Below, piece by piece: positions 41,336 through 53,296 of a DNA stretch of 64,000 bases. Under the pieces are notes generated by a model. The model did not search any database, was not told where the DNA came from, and saw only the letters and a list, made by a program, of their open reading frames with translations. Positions within the stretch are counted from its first letter, which is position 1. Each line of letters starts with the position of its first letter. Source of the stretch: Stemphylium vesicarium (taxonomy: Eukaryota; Ascomycota; Dothideomycetes; Pleosporales; Pleosporaceae); NCBI GenBank assembly GCA_004380135.1, contig QXCR01000162.1, positions 43,822 through 107,821 on the forward strand, given 5' to 3'. The translations under genes and the position numbers were made by a program.

Positions 41336-43614
41336 ATGTCTACCTTTCGAGGTATCGTAGCTGGTAATCATTGCCCCGCTGCATTGTTACGATGCCGCTA
41401 ATCCTCAGCTCCTCGTAGAATTTCCTCAGATCGAATAGACTACTTTCGGCAACAACCCGAGCACAAAGCACCGTTGGCCTGCTCCTTGAGTCATGTTCAC
41501 TCTGACCACCTCGTCGGACTCGAATCGTCGCGGGCACCATTTGTATACAGTTCAGCCGCAACGAAAGAGGTACATGCGAAAGCAGTCCCAATCCATCTTC
41601 TTTGTACTAACGGGCCTCGAAAATCCTCCTCCGCCTGGATAAATACCATTATCGTGTCAACTTCGCCAAGGGACTCTTAAAAAGCCGAAATGTCACCTAC
41701 GATAGAAGCATGCGCAAACTGGCCAAGCCACTCCCGCTCGATACACCAACGGTGATTGAGCTAGCGTCCGGAAATAATATCAGAGGCACCCTCATCGATG
41801 CAAATCATTGAACTGGCACTGTCATGTTCCTCATCGAAGGTAGTGGCAAAGCAGTGCGTTACACGGGCGACATCCGAGCTGAGACCTAGTGGGTGAATTC
41901 ACTGGTCCAGAACCCGATAATACTTCCTTACACCCTTGAATATCGCCGATTGGACTGTATCTATCTCGATACCACTTTCGCAACAAAAAAAGAGCCTTAT
42001 CGCGAATTCCCCAGCAAAGCAGACGGCATACGCGAGCTGGTTGGCAAAGTGAGCGAGTACCCCGACGACACCATCTTCTACTTCCACTCGTGGACTTTTG
42101 GGTATGAGAATGTGTGGATAGCACTGACCGCTTTCCTAGATTCCCGCATCCATCTTGATGACTACCGAGCACGCATATATAGCTCTTTGTCTTCGTTAAA
42201 CAAACGTCAACTTCTCGAGGCTGGTTTGGATGTCTCCACGGACAACAAACCTCTTCGCGAGTCTGGGCTGGGGATTCGTGAGACAGCTGCATTGTGCGGA
42301 TTCAAAAACGGTAATCACATTCAACCGGGGTGCTTGACGTCTCAGGAGAACGTCCACATCCACAGTTGCGAGCGCGGCATGGGATGTGGAGTCTTGGACA
42401 ACGACACAAAAGGCAATATTATACACACCATCACGATAATCACCCGCGCCAATGGAGCCGAGATTGCTGAACTCGGTGCGGGAGGGGGCAAAGGCGATCT
42501 CGATCATAAGGAAGAGCTAGAACCAGGCAGCATAGCAGACATGGGCAAGTTGCTTGGACTCTGCACTGCATCCATTCAAGACAAACCACTGCTTGCAAAA
42601 GTCCTGGATCTGCTTCATCAAACACTCGGACAAGAAGGCAAGCTCGATCTCTCCACGAATCTACAACAACAAACCGAAAACACCGAAGAAACAGTTTCCT
42701 TACAGAATCTAACCTCAGCCCTATCATCGCACACAGCCAACAACCCACCCACTGAGTGCCCGCACAACAGAACAATTCGCTTCCCATACAGCCACCACTC
42801 ATCATACTCTGAACTCCGCGGTCTAATCGATGCCCTTAAGCCTAAAGATATCATCTCCTGTAACGTCGACATCAACACTTGGACGTCGGAACTCAGCATG
42901 CAAAACCTCTTCGGCGATCTCTGCTCTAGTCAGCACTTCCGCCACGGTGTGGAAATGATGGGGCTTTACGAAGCGAGGGTAGCGGCTGAAAGGATGGGAA
43001 AGCGTGCGAGGCAGCAGAGTCAAATGGATACGCAGACGACTGAGGAGGAGGAGGTAGTGGCAAGTCCTCTGGCGCGTGAACAGGGGATTCGGGATGAGGC
43101 GTGTGTCGAGGATGAGACTTCAGAGACGGGGGCTAGTATCGCGAAAGACGCGACAAAGCCAGAAGCTGTGGATGTGGATCCCGAGCCAGGAAAGCTTCCA
43201 CTTTCCACCATCCCGCCTAAGTTACCTCTACCATCCGTAACAATGCCAAGATCGACCAAGCACACAGCACCTTTCGATCCCGGTCCACCGCTTACTTCAC
43301 GAGTCTGCCAACCGAGCCCCACGCCTATCACAGCCCCATCATCATCATCATCATCATCGTCATCATTATCATCGTCATCATCATCGTCATCATCATCGTC
43401 ATCATTATCATCGTCATCATCATCATCATCATCGTCATCATCATCAACACATGATGTTCACGGGAGAAGCACAAAGAGACGTAAACTCACGAATCGACAG
43501 CTCGCGTATCAGGCTGCGATTGGGGACTATGGGTTCTCGTGGAGTGATTATAGGGGTTTGGTGTCGACGAGGCTGAGGAAGAAGAGCGAAAAAGAGGAGG
43601 AAATGGAGCTATGA
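41336..43614 (+). pseudogene. SNM1/Artemis-like DNA-repair metallo-beta-lactamase nuclease, broken
   Basis: The family comprises 5'-exonucleases/endonucleases for cross-link or end repair. Recognisable parts: ATG 41336 (MSTFRGIVA), intron 41364-41418, the metal motif LSHVHSDHLVGLESSR, then LIDANH, YTGDIRAET, and a 573-codon open 3' part with CIYLDTTFA, NGNHIQPGCLTSQENV and the DRMBL-like block (FPYSHHSSYSELRGLI). Lesions: apparent one-base loss near 41432 with TAG at 41436 (avoidable only by an upstream acceptor at 41406-41407); no AG acceptor for the intron starting at 41570; TGA 41809-41811 where the family has Cys after DANH; TAG 41887-41889 in place of the first of two Trp. The open 3' part begins at a GTG, with its first ATG far downstream. 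A serine microsatellite run sits near the C-terminus. Confidence 0.85.
43338..43446 (+). repeat. (ATC/GTC)n trinucleotide repeat encoding poly-Ser
   Basis: About 36 units of TCA/TCG with two TTA interruptions, in the 3' part of the nuclease pseudogene. It is read as a serine run with two leucines. Confidence 0.95.
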
Positions 43615-43876
43615 TTGCGCGTTCAGAGGGAAGAAGAACGATATTAGCAAGGACAGAAGCTTTGGATTCGAAGTAATCTAAAGATAGTGGAAAAAAGCGA
43701 GCTATTACAAGCCCAAAAATTGTTATAAAATCAAGAAAAAGTTAGAGAAATGTTATATACGATGAAAAGTTCCACATCTCACCACCACCACCCCCTTAGA
43801 TAGACTTCAGAACGAACAAAAAGCCTTATTCGCAGCCCCTACCATCAAACCCCCCCATATCCTGCATCTTCCCCAT

Positions 43877-45358
43877 CTAAGCGCCAAGCGCAGAGCAAAG
43901 CCCATTATACGCCTCCTTAGCCTTGAACGACCCATCAAACAGCAAAGGCGTAGCATCAGCCCCGATCCAAGAATCATTGTCACTAACACCCCAAACAGTA
44001 ACACCAACACAGTTGTCCACATCCAAGCACGCGTTAACCGCAGTCTTGTAATCAGCCGCCGCACCGCCCTTGATATCGAGCTCCGTCATGGCGCACTCGG
44101 AGACGACGTCGCAGAGCGACTTGAGCGCGGCGGGGTAGTCGGAGATGGGCCAGGAGCCGGACAAGTGGGATTGGGAACCGATGCCGTCGATGGGGACACC
44201 GGCGGCGACCCATTTTGCGACGTTTGTGGCCATTGCTTTGGTCTTTGCGTAGGTGGGCGAGTCGAGGTTGTAGTCGTTGATGTAGAGTTTGGCGTCTGGG
44301 TCGGCGGCGCGGGCGGTTTGGAAGGCGGTTGCTACAAAGTCCTATTCTCTTGTTAACAAGCCATTCATCTTGGGTACTGGGGGGAAGGGGAGTTTGATTT
44401 TGCTTACCTCGCCAAGAACGTTGTAAAAGACGCTGGAGCGGAAGTTTCCATCCTCGGCGAAGATCTCGTTGACGACGTCCCAGGCGTAGACCTTGCCGGC
44501 GTAGGTGCCCATGAGCTTCTTGATGTGGGCGACCATGACCTCCTCGAGCTTGGTCTTGTCGGTGATGGACGAGACCCAGGTGGGGAGCTGAGAGTGCCAG
44601 ACGGTGGTGTGGCCACGGATGAGCTTCTTGTTCTCGGTGGCGAAGTCGACGAGGGCGTTTGCGCCGTCGAGGGTGAATTGGCCTTGGGTGCCCTCGGTGG
44701 CATCCCACTTCATGCTGTTCTCCGGCGTGACTTGGCCGAAGTTGTCGATGATGATTTGCTTGTTCTGGCCCTTGCCGAGGAGTCCTTGGTCAGTGGCTAC
44801 ACCGACGTACTTCTTGCCGGCGGCCTTGAAGGCGGCGTCGAGAGAGCACGAGGCGCCGTTAGCACCGCTGCCCGCAACATCGGGGGCGGCGGTCTCGGCT
44901 TCGTCGTCAGCTTCGTCAGCAGCGCCGTCGTCGGCACTGCAAGCCTCAGAGTCGTCGCCTGCTTCGTCGACATCGTCATCAGCCTCGCAGGCCTCGGCGG
45001 GCTCAGCAACAGCAGTAGGGCTGGAGATTAGAGTCGAGAGCGTGGAAGGTGCCGCGACAGGCTCGGTAGCGTTCATAGAGGGAGCAGGGGCGGCAGATGG
45101 GACAACGACTACGCTGGTGGGAGCAGGAGCGTTGCCAGTCCCAGCAGGCGGTGCGCTTCCTCCATTGTTGGCGCCACCAGAGACGCACTGGCTGTACCAG
45201 TCGTTGGACTTGACACAGGTCCAGCCATCAGCGCAGGTAGTGTCGCCCTTGAAGTTCATGCCACCGCATTGTCCGTAGGCAGGAACAGCCGCGAGAACAG
45301 CAGAGGTCTGGGACAAGGCGACGACGCCCAAGTAGACGGAAGAGCCGCGGAAATGCAT
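43877..45358 (-). CDS. secreted GH10 endo-1,4-beta-xylanase with N-terminal CBM1
   Basis: A predicted 471-aa enzyme. Exon 1 is 45358-44408, the intron 44342-44407 and exon 2 44341-43877. The signal peptide is MHFRGSSVYLGVVALSQTSAVLA. A four-cysteine CBM1 follows (YGQCGGMNFKGDTTC, then DWYSQCV), binding crystalline cellulose. The linker (about residues 65-165) is first Pro/Ala/Ser-rich, then strikingly Asp/Glu/Ala-rich with two Cys. The GH10 barrel begins near AFKAAGKKYVGVATD. The acid/base is Glu298 in AWDVVNE and the nucleophile about Glu404 in AMTELDIK. WHSQLPTW and TVWGVSDNDSW are conserved subsite residues. It hydrolyses xylan outside the cell. The acidic linker is unusual. Confidence 0.96.
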
Positions 45359-46280
45359 GGTTGCTGTTTACTTTTCAATCGGATTTGAATCGGTAGGTGT
45401 CGGAAAGTGGAGGGAAAATCGAAGACAGAAGCAAGCTTCTATGTCGGTAAGATATTCAAGAAAAGAATGTCAGGAAGCACGCTTCCAGTAACAAGTTGAC
45501 AAAGATGTGAAAAAAAGAGTGTGTATCTGTAAGGGAACGTAGTTGACCGGATGAGTGCCGAGAAAGCTTGAGAGGGCGGATTGCCAATCCATCTTATACC
45601 CTTTCTCCTAACATTACCGTTACGGCCTGGATCCAATCCTTCGTGCGGTGGGTCAATGGGCTGTAGTGGGCGGGTAAGCTCCCTGTGAACATTGTTTCAC
45701 GAAACCATGAAACGCTATCCTGGAGATCATTAACAATGACCTCGGGATCTACGACTTTAACCGTTCTGTTTCGCAACACCAAAACGACGGAAAGACTCTG
45801 TTAGTACTTGCACTGGATGAGCACAGAACATAAAGCGATGATGGTCCGATGTGAGTTACCCGTTCATGCGATGATGCGGAACTACTCTATCTCGCGCAAC
45901 GATGGTGGTTCGGTGTTGGTGCGAGTCTAAAGGAACCGGAAGCCCGGTTTGACAAGTTCATGCGCGGTCCGTGCTTCGGGGGGCGCTTGTAGTTGCCAAG
46001 CCAGAAGCGAGTGTCAGCTAAATGTCAGACCAACCCTATTCCAGGCAACAACACCATGCGAACAGACGTTTCTTTGTTAACCACCGGTTATCAACTGCTT
46101 CATGTTTTCTTCCATGGCTTCCATTTGCAGGGCGGGCCGCGCATGATTAAAAACAGGTTAAAGTAGTCAAGTTTTTTCCACTCTTATCAAACATGTCTTG
46201 TATTAACGACGACGTGGCTATGGTTCCTTTCATTCTATCATAATTAACTCATCACAAACCGCCCTTCCTTGCCTTCCTTT
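45359..46280. other. intergenic region with xylanase promoter
   Basis: 922 nt. On the xylanase strand there is a TATAAG at 45598-45593, about 235 nt before the ATG; a CCAAT lies on the plus strand at 45584-45588. I found no GGCTAAA (XlnR) site. The right part is the 3' flank of the ALDH gene. Confidence 0.5.
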
Positions 46281-47778
46281 CTATGACTTGTAGACGTGGA
46301 TGACGTGAGGGTTGCAGTATGCGAGCAGTCCAGTCTTGCCCCATTCTCCTCCGATACCAGACTCCTTGTGACCACCGAAGATGGCCTGAGGTGTTGGCTT
46401 CTCCCACGAGTTGACAAAGACAGAACCGGCCTCGAGTTGTCGCGCAACCTTGCATGCCTTTTCTACGTCCTTGCCCCATACACAGGCGCCGAGACCGGTG
46501 TTGGTGTTGTTCGCGCGGGCAATAACTTCCTCAAGGTCTGACCATGGCTGTGTGGGTACAATGGGACCAAAGGGCTCTTCCTGGATGATGCGGGAGTCGT
46601 TTGGCGGGTTGTCAATGATGGTGGGTTGGATGAAGTATCCCTTGCTAGCGGCAACGTCGGGTTCACCTGCGGCGAACTTGTAGCCCTTGGTCTTGCTGTC
46701 CTCGAAGAAGCCCTTGACGCGGTCGTACTGCATCTTGTTCTGGACGGGTCCGAGCATGTTGTCGCCATCGTCTGGGTTTCCGACCTTGAGGTTCTTGGTG
46801 AAGTTTACCATCTCTTGGAGGAACTCCTTGTAGATAGAGTCGTGGATGTAGATTCGCTTGGTGGCGACGCACACTTGGCCAGAGTTCTGGAATGCGCCCA
46901 TGACAACCTCTGGTGCGACCTTCTTGATGTCGACATCTGGTAGGATAATAGATGCGTCGTTTCCACCTAGCTCGAGGGTAACGCGCTTAAGGGTCTTCGC
47001 GGATGTCTCCATGACCTTCTTTCCGGTAGCGATGGATCCGGTAAAACTGATCTTGGCGATGTCGGGGTGCAGGCACATCTGGACACCGAGTTCGTTATTA
47101 CCACCAACAACCTGGAGAACACCTGGTGGGAGGATCTCTTGGGCGAGCTCAACAAACTTGAGGGCTGTGTAGGGTGTGAATGGGGATGGCTTGACGATCA
47201 TGCAGTTTCCAGTCATGAGCGCAGGCGCGACCTTTCCGGTACTTAGAATAAGAGGGAAGTTCCATGGACAGATGGCACCACAGACACCGAGAGGAGAGTA
47301 TTCTGTGAAGACCTCCTTCTCGTCATCCTCAATCTTCTCGACGGGGACGTCAAGTGAGAGATGATGCAGGATGAAGCCAGCAACACCACCGACTTCAATG
47401 GCAGCAAATTTCCTCTACTCACACATTAGTAAAGGCTTTCCAAAGGGCTCATACGGCTGGGCCGGGACGTACCGGCTTTCCAGACTCCTTGCACAAAAGT
47501 GTAACAAATTCATCGTTGTGTTGTTGGAACGAGTCGGCGACCTGCTTCAACAGCTCCTTCCTCTTCTCAATCGGTGTGTCCCTCCATGCAGGGAAGGCCT
47601 TCTTAGCAGCCGCAACAGCGTCGTTCAGATCCTTCTCGCTAGCAATAGGCACATCCCATAACTCCTGGCCGGATGTGGGGTTGATGCCGTGGTGAATCTG
47701 TTCGGAGCCGCGCTGCTGGCCGTCGACGATGTTGTAAAACTTCTCGAAATCGAGAGTGGAGACCTTTCCTGGAGACAT
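46281..47778 (-). CDS. aldehyde dehydrogenase, NAD(P)-dependent
   Basis: A predicted 479-aa soluble ALDH. Exon 1 is 47778-47473, the intron 47415-47472 (GTACGT...TAG) and exon 2 47414-46281. All active-site parts are present: the oxyanion Asn in CPWNFPLILSTGKV, KPSPFTP, the cofactor loop FTGSIATGKKV, general base Glu250 in TLELGGNDAS, nucleophile Cys284 in NSGQVCVATKR, and EEPFGPIVP and NTNTGLGACVWG near the end. No targeting signal. Such enzymes oxidise aliphatic or aromatic aldehydes. It contrasts with the ALDH-like protein at 19677-21386, which lacks the glutamate. The junction GKP|RKFAA is phase-correct. Confidence 0.94.
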
Positions 47779-49234
47779 TTTGTAATGTGAATATATAGTC
47801 TGGCGGTGGTATAGAGGTGAGGGGTATGAACTGGATATTAGGTTTGGAGGGGGTGAAGCTGTCTTCTTAAGCTATCCGAGAGACGCAGCTTCTGTTGCCA
47901 CACAGGGCTATCATCACGGGCGCCCTCTCACTCCTTATCCTCGGTAAGTACTATTGCCGCGTAGTGGACGCTTCTCAGTGGATTTTCCGCTCCAGCGTCT
48001 TCTTGGCTGCGACCTTTTACCCCACTTGGAGCAGCAGAATCGCGGGGCGAGTACCAAGCTAGGCTTGCATCATCCACTTCTCTTTCCCCAATAAAATCTC
48101 CTGGCCGGAACTCTTTCAGGGCTCAGCGCTAGCGCAGGTGGAGGGATTGCCGCGCAGTATAGCCGGAGATGGTTTGTACACATCCGCGTGGTCGCGTTCG
48201 GCCTTGCTCTCGGATTAAATCGTGCTGTTGTCTTACCTAGGTAGAAACCCTAGAGCGGCACTTGTCTTTCCAAAAGCGCCCGCATCCGAACACGCTGACG
48301 ACGGTACCCCGCCGGCACCATCTCGGCGAGCAAGGGAAGTGGGTTGTTCGCCGTAAGTAGCGGCCTGCTTACAGTAGAGCCCCGTAAGGCGGGCCTCGCG
48401 CTTTATGGCTCTCGCCGTGCCGGTCCTCAAAATGTCTTGACTAGCGGTCGACGAGTCGGCATGCGGAATAGCCTAAGCGGCGTCCAGCGGCGTTCAGCGC
48501 CTAAACCGGATGAACCTTTTGACCGCCGGGCTCGACAGACGGTCCATGTGTATCACTAAACGCGTTTCAGTACTGTATGCAGTGCCGCGGCTTTCTTATC
48601 ACCTCCCGGTCTACGTTGATCACGTTGGCGTTGTGGGTGGGTGCGGCCTGGCTGCTGCTAGTAAGTACCAGGGCCCACACGTGGCCTTGCCGTACCAACA
48701 CATATACGGACATTCCAAAGGAAAAAAAGTGGTCGAGGGGCGAGTAGACGTATTAGGAAAACTGCTTGATGTGGATGATGAAAGAAGACATGATGTTCGC
48801 ACAAAGCTGATGTTGATGCTGCGTAACGTCCATGTGTCAGCTAGCGGTGGTCGACGCCAAGCGTCATTTTGTGGAACTACGCTCATTGTTACTGGACTGG
48901 ACTGGAGCAAAAGCCTCGTCAGCAGAAGTTGATCACGAACTACCTAGGTATTTCTAACTTCCATATTTGTCACCATGGAACTTTTGTTGAGGAAAGGGTA
49001 AGGATTAAGAATTTTAGTAAAAAAAGTTTATCAGCATATGCACAGGAGGGAAGAGAGACGGGCCAGCTTCCGTTCGGCAGCGTGCAGGCGCCAAAAAAAA
49101 GTTTGAAATTTGTAGTTTTTAGAGGCATTGAAGAACGAAAAGGTTACTATGGTATGTTCTACCAAACAGCCAAAACACTTGTCTACCACTACTACAAGTA
49201 CACCACACGAGGAGCGCGCAACGGCACCTCATGG
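47779..49234. other. 1.46-kb region without a supportable gene
   Basis: Open frames at 48344-48559, 48510-48932 and 48869-49261 overlap frames on the other strand and show no domain, signal peptide or splice logic. It includes the ALDH promoter (left) and the 3' flank of the DUF4360 gene (right). A CACGTG lies near 48678. Confidence 0.5.
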
Positions 49235-49884
49235 CTAACACTTCTTCCATTGCACGTATAGGTTCGACGTAAACCTCCCCGCCTCCTTTGTCGCAGCAAG
49301 CACACCATTAGCAGGCGTAGCAAATGGCGTCAGCGCAACCTCGCTATTGATATTGAACATCGCATCCTTGCCACAAGGTGACCAGATTGCCGCAGGAACG
49401 TTATCCTGCTTGTAGTATTTCCCATGAAACGGGCCGGCGATATTGAGCGCTGAAGTACTCTGGTCCTGTTCGCCGGAGAAGTAGTATGTAGATTTTACGA
49501 TGCCGGAGACGCCGGTGTCGAGGTCGCCCCAGCCGGCGTAGTCGGCGCTGAAGATGGCAAAGGAGAAGCCTGGGCTGAACTCGAGGGCGAGGTTGATTTG
49601 GCAGTTCTTTCGTGACTCTTCTGCGGCTTTACCGGTACCCACGCGCGCGGTGAATTGCTTGTTGAAATCTGTTGCGATGCTTAGTTGAAGGTGGGGTATG
49701 GAGTAAGCAGGAACTTACAGATAGGGAGGATTCCGTTCTCGGTCCAGTCGATGTCGATGCTGCCTTGTGGACATCCGGAACCGCCAGAGACGACACTCTT
49801 GATCTTGAATGAGTCTGGGGCTTGGTATGTTGGTGCGGCGATTGAGACTGCCGCGAGGAGGAGGGTGGTAAGTGTGTACTTCAT
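49235..49884 (-). CDS. secreted protein, DUF4360 family
   Basis: A predicted 199-aa small secreted protein. Exon 1 is 49884-49719, the intron 49669-49718 (50 nt, GTAAGT...CAG) and exon 2 49668-49235; the junction codon becomes Tyr. The signal peptide is MKYTLTTLLLAAVSIAAP. The body starts FKIKSVVSGGSGCPQGSIDIDW, typical of DUF4360 (quoted in part), with RKNCQINLALEF and Cys in WSPCGKDAMFNINSE and the C-terminal QWKKC, suggesting disulfides. The biochemical role of the family is unknown. Some fungal members are induced in planta, so an effector-like or wall-associated role is possible but not shown here. Confidence 0.9.
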
Positions 49885-51245
49885 TGTAGGCTATTTTGAT
49901 CTATAAGAGCTGGGAGAGAATAGATGCCAAGAATTGCTGTAGTCGATGGTGATGCTGATGTTCAGATAGCCAGCTGTGGGCAATGATCGTCTTATATGCT
50001 GCTTTGATGGTACAGCAACGAGACCTAGAACGTAAGTAGCAGAACACTGCATATTTTCACTCTAGAAATGCCTTTGCACAAATTACAAGGCCTTGCGCGC
50101 AGTTGCGCTGCTGATTGGAACGATTCTTGCCAAAACTGACAGAAGATAGCCACTCGATACCGGTAGAAAACCTTGCCTTCAGCTCCTATATCGTCTCCTC
50201 GGGGGAAGCAACGAACCTGGTATGGTTGCCATGCGTGCGATATGAGATCTGCCCGTCGATATTGCTCGTAGACTTCTGTACGGGACAGCCGAGAAGCAGG
50301 CGGAGCGGTATCAGTGAAATGCAGGGCAATCTTGCTGTAGAACATCCGGATCTTGGGGCAAGTTCATTGCAGTGAACATACGAGGGTCCTAAAATTAGGT
50401 TGTCCAGGAGATTGGAGTAGTGTGACAGACACAAAGCGGGTGCTGGAGAGGCGAGAGTCGTATATAATAGATTGATGGACCCGGTCGAGGTCACGAACCA
50501 GAGGCGCGACGGTTGATTGTAGGCTCGGCTTTCTGGGGAAGCTTGTCTGTTTTAGCGAGCGAGTGGGATCATTAGACTTTTTGATCAGCGAAACGGTCGT
50601 GTGGAGGCGCAAAAAAGTGTCTCTTAGCCTTCGTATCGCTCATCAACGGTTATATCGGCAGCGCGTTAGCTATCTACCCAAGTGCGCAGGCTGTAGAATC
50701 GTTGGGCTGGGCCATGAAAGGAACACATTTCCGAAGATCCTGGGCTGCAGGTGGCGAGGATTTGAGGCGAGGAATGGCGGTTGTTGGAAGCGCGGGCTGG
50801 GTAAATAGATTGGGAAGCCACGACAGGTAGACGCCTGGGTAGGCAAGCACATCTCGCCTAAAGCCGCTTCATGTTGAGCCCGCCACCGTCTCTGGACCAA
50901 CCCCACATGCTAGCGTTGTGAGGTATACTGGGTTGAGGAAAATACCCGAAACCGAGATGTGAGAAGAGAAACATGTGTATTCGTAGCAAAATATCTTCTG
51001 TCAAGAATGTTATAAGACTAGCCTTCCAGCTAACGCCTCATTCAATGCCACATGCCCGATTGCAAGTCCCGAGACCGCATGTCGATCTGAAAGAATATAT
51101 CAAACGCCATGAAAGTACAGCCAATGCAGTACGCCAATAGAGCTCGAGTAAAACATGGAACGTAGCCCGTGCTATGCTCAACAGCAAAGAATGCATCTGG
51201 GCCTTCCGATGGTGGGCCATCCTCGACCACAACTGCTGCCCCGAT
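49885..51245. other. 1.36-kb region without a supportable gene
   Basis: Contains the promoter of the DUF4360 gene and the 3' flank of ADA3. Frames at 50025-50612 and 50563-50808 overlap on both strands without domain or signal-peptide features. Confidence 0.5.
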
Positions 51246-53296
51246 TTACTCCTCAGTATTCCAAATCTCCACTTCCCTATTCTCCAACTCCTTCATCTTC
51301 TCCTCGCCAAATATGGTCTCGGTTGGCAACCCGGTCTTACCGTAGTTGACCACAGGTCCAATAGTATTGAGCCACTGTGTCCTCCTTTCCATGAGTGTTC
51401 GGATCGGCTCGCCAACACCCGGCCTTGAAATGCCTGCATTGGCCACAGGATGACTGCCACCACCTGCACCTCCCGGTCGTTTGTTTTGTTTTTTGCCTTT
51501 TCCAATGTTCCGATTGCGCTTGAGATATGCGGCGTTGAGCTGGTTGTCGAGGTCGTCCGCTATAGTGTTGTATTCCTGCTGGGCTATGCGCTCTTCGGTG
51601 AGCTCGAGCAGGCGTTGTTTTCGTGCGCCGTTGACGATGGATTGTTTCCTAAGTTCTTCCTGTAGGAAACGCAGTCGCTGGGCCACCTCATCATCGAAAT
51701 GGGAATCGTACGATTGCGATTCTGCATCTGCTTCAGAGATCAAGCCGAAATGTTTCAGTTCCATCAGAACACGGTCTTCCATGCCTGCATAGTCGGTGCG
51801 TCCGTTCTGCGCGGGAGGTTTCCAGCTAGACTGGACGAGATCCGGGAATTGGGCTGCGGCAGGGATGGAGTTGGTGTTGTTTGTGTCTGCCTGTGCTCCC
51901 GCGCCCTCGTCAATGTCCATGGCATCTCCGTTCACACCATTCGTCTCGTGGTTGTTATTCTGATTCCCTCGCCCCTCTGGTCGCAAGGTGGCCAGCAGAC
52001 GTGACAGTAGGGGTCCAGCAGACACATTGTCTGTTTCCAAGACGTCGTCTGATATATCCTCGGCCGCACCACGTGGGACATTGGACGGCGGCCGCTGGTC
52101 GTTTGAGTCGATGTGCATAGAGCCGTCTTCTTCGGCCCAGATTTCTTTGTAGTGTCGCTGCCCGCGTCTAGGCAGCACGAAAGGTGCTATGCGGTCTCCC
52201 CGTTCCTTCAAAAAGGCGACGTCCTCTTCGGTGAGTGGCCTGATGTACGGCTCCACGTAGTTGGCAAAGACGGTGGCATTCACTTGTGAAGGAGGCTTCG
52301 CGTTGGAAAAGTCCTTGTCCGGTGGTTCGCCAGCGATCTTGTCGCGCAGATTTGTCTTGGGGAATTCGGCGACACAGTATATCTCCTTGATTTCCTCCAG
52401 TGACATGCCCGGAGTCACCTCGCGAATGTGGTATATAGTGGGGTCATCGAACTTGGCAGGGTCGGGGCCGAAAGTCTGAAATTGTGGTACGGCGGGGGCG
52501 GGAGCGGGTTGATGAGAGACATCGGATCCACTGGGTGAAGCAGCATCTGCTGGCCCTGGACCGGTAGCGGAGGGTGGGGCTTGTGATATAGGAGAGGATA
52601 TGGCTGAGGAGTTTTCTATTTGAGTAAGCGTTCTGCCTAGGTGTGCAATCTTGAGGTTGAGTATCAAGCGTGGCTGTGAGGGGTCCATGGTTGAACTTGA
52701 AAGTTGGTTGATATGTACTGACGTAGTGAATCGAGCATGTAATTGCTTGGAGGAAGGTAAGAAGTGAATAAGAATTGCCGCGCAGACTCACCTTTACCGT
52801 CGCCTCCATCCTGCCTAGCCAGACCATGGGCTCCAATTGCGGGCGGGTGTTTACCATCCTCGTCGTGCTTGGTGCTCACCTTCTTAACCTTGTGCTTGCG
52901 CTCGCGGTCCTCGCCAGTCTTGTCCTTTTCCCTTTCACGCGGCGCTCGGTTCTTCTTCAGACTCATGAGCTCCCTCAGCGCGCCTTCTGATTGTACGCAG
53001 CGTGATTCAACATTCTTCAGCACCGTCTTCTCGATGTTGTCGCGCATGCTCAGCAGTTGCTTGCCTGACGGTATTTGGGAGCCGTTTGCGCCATTTTCCA
53101 GTATCTCCTCGACAGTGACATCGCACTTTTTGAGATAGGAGCTGAGGCGACTGCCATAGTGCGACGAGGAAGACGAAGGCTCGACCGAGGCGTGTACATT
53201 GGGCAGCGGGGTCGTGTTACGGCTGCGAGGTGTTTGGGATGGCTTGGAGCCAGGCTTTGTCGCCTTTCCCTTGCTTCCCAGGCCCGGGGGCGCCAT
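51246..53296 (-). CDS. NGG1: SAGA/ADA histone acetyltransferase complex subunit Ada3 (Ngg1)
   Basis: A predicted 658-aa nuclear adaptor that, with Ada2 and Gcn5, forms the acetyltransferase module of SAGA. Exon 1 is 53296-52792, the intron 52718-52791 (GTGAGT...GTCAG) and exon 2 52717-51246; the join gives GDGK-VHINQLSSSTM. The N-terminal half is disordered with a basic stretch (REREKDKTGEDRERKHKVKK). The C-terminal Ada3 domain holds the conserved EDRVLMELKHFGLI followed by a coiled coil (RLRFLQEELRKQ, LTEERIAQQEYNTIADDLD), then WLNTIGPVVNYGKTGLP. The frame is open upstream to 53347 only from GTG. It diverges from the RING gene. Confidence 0.94.

Noticed and set aside
48510..48932. 140-codon frame between ALDH and DUF4360 genes
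   Set aside because: Overlaps an equally long frame on the other strand and shows no family or composition signal.
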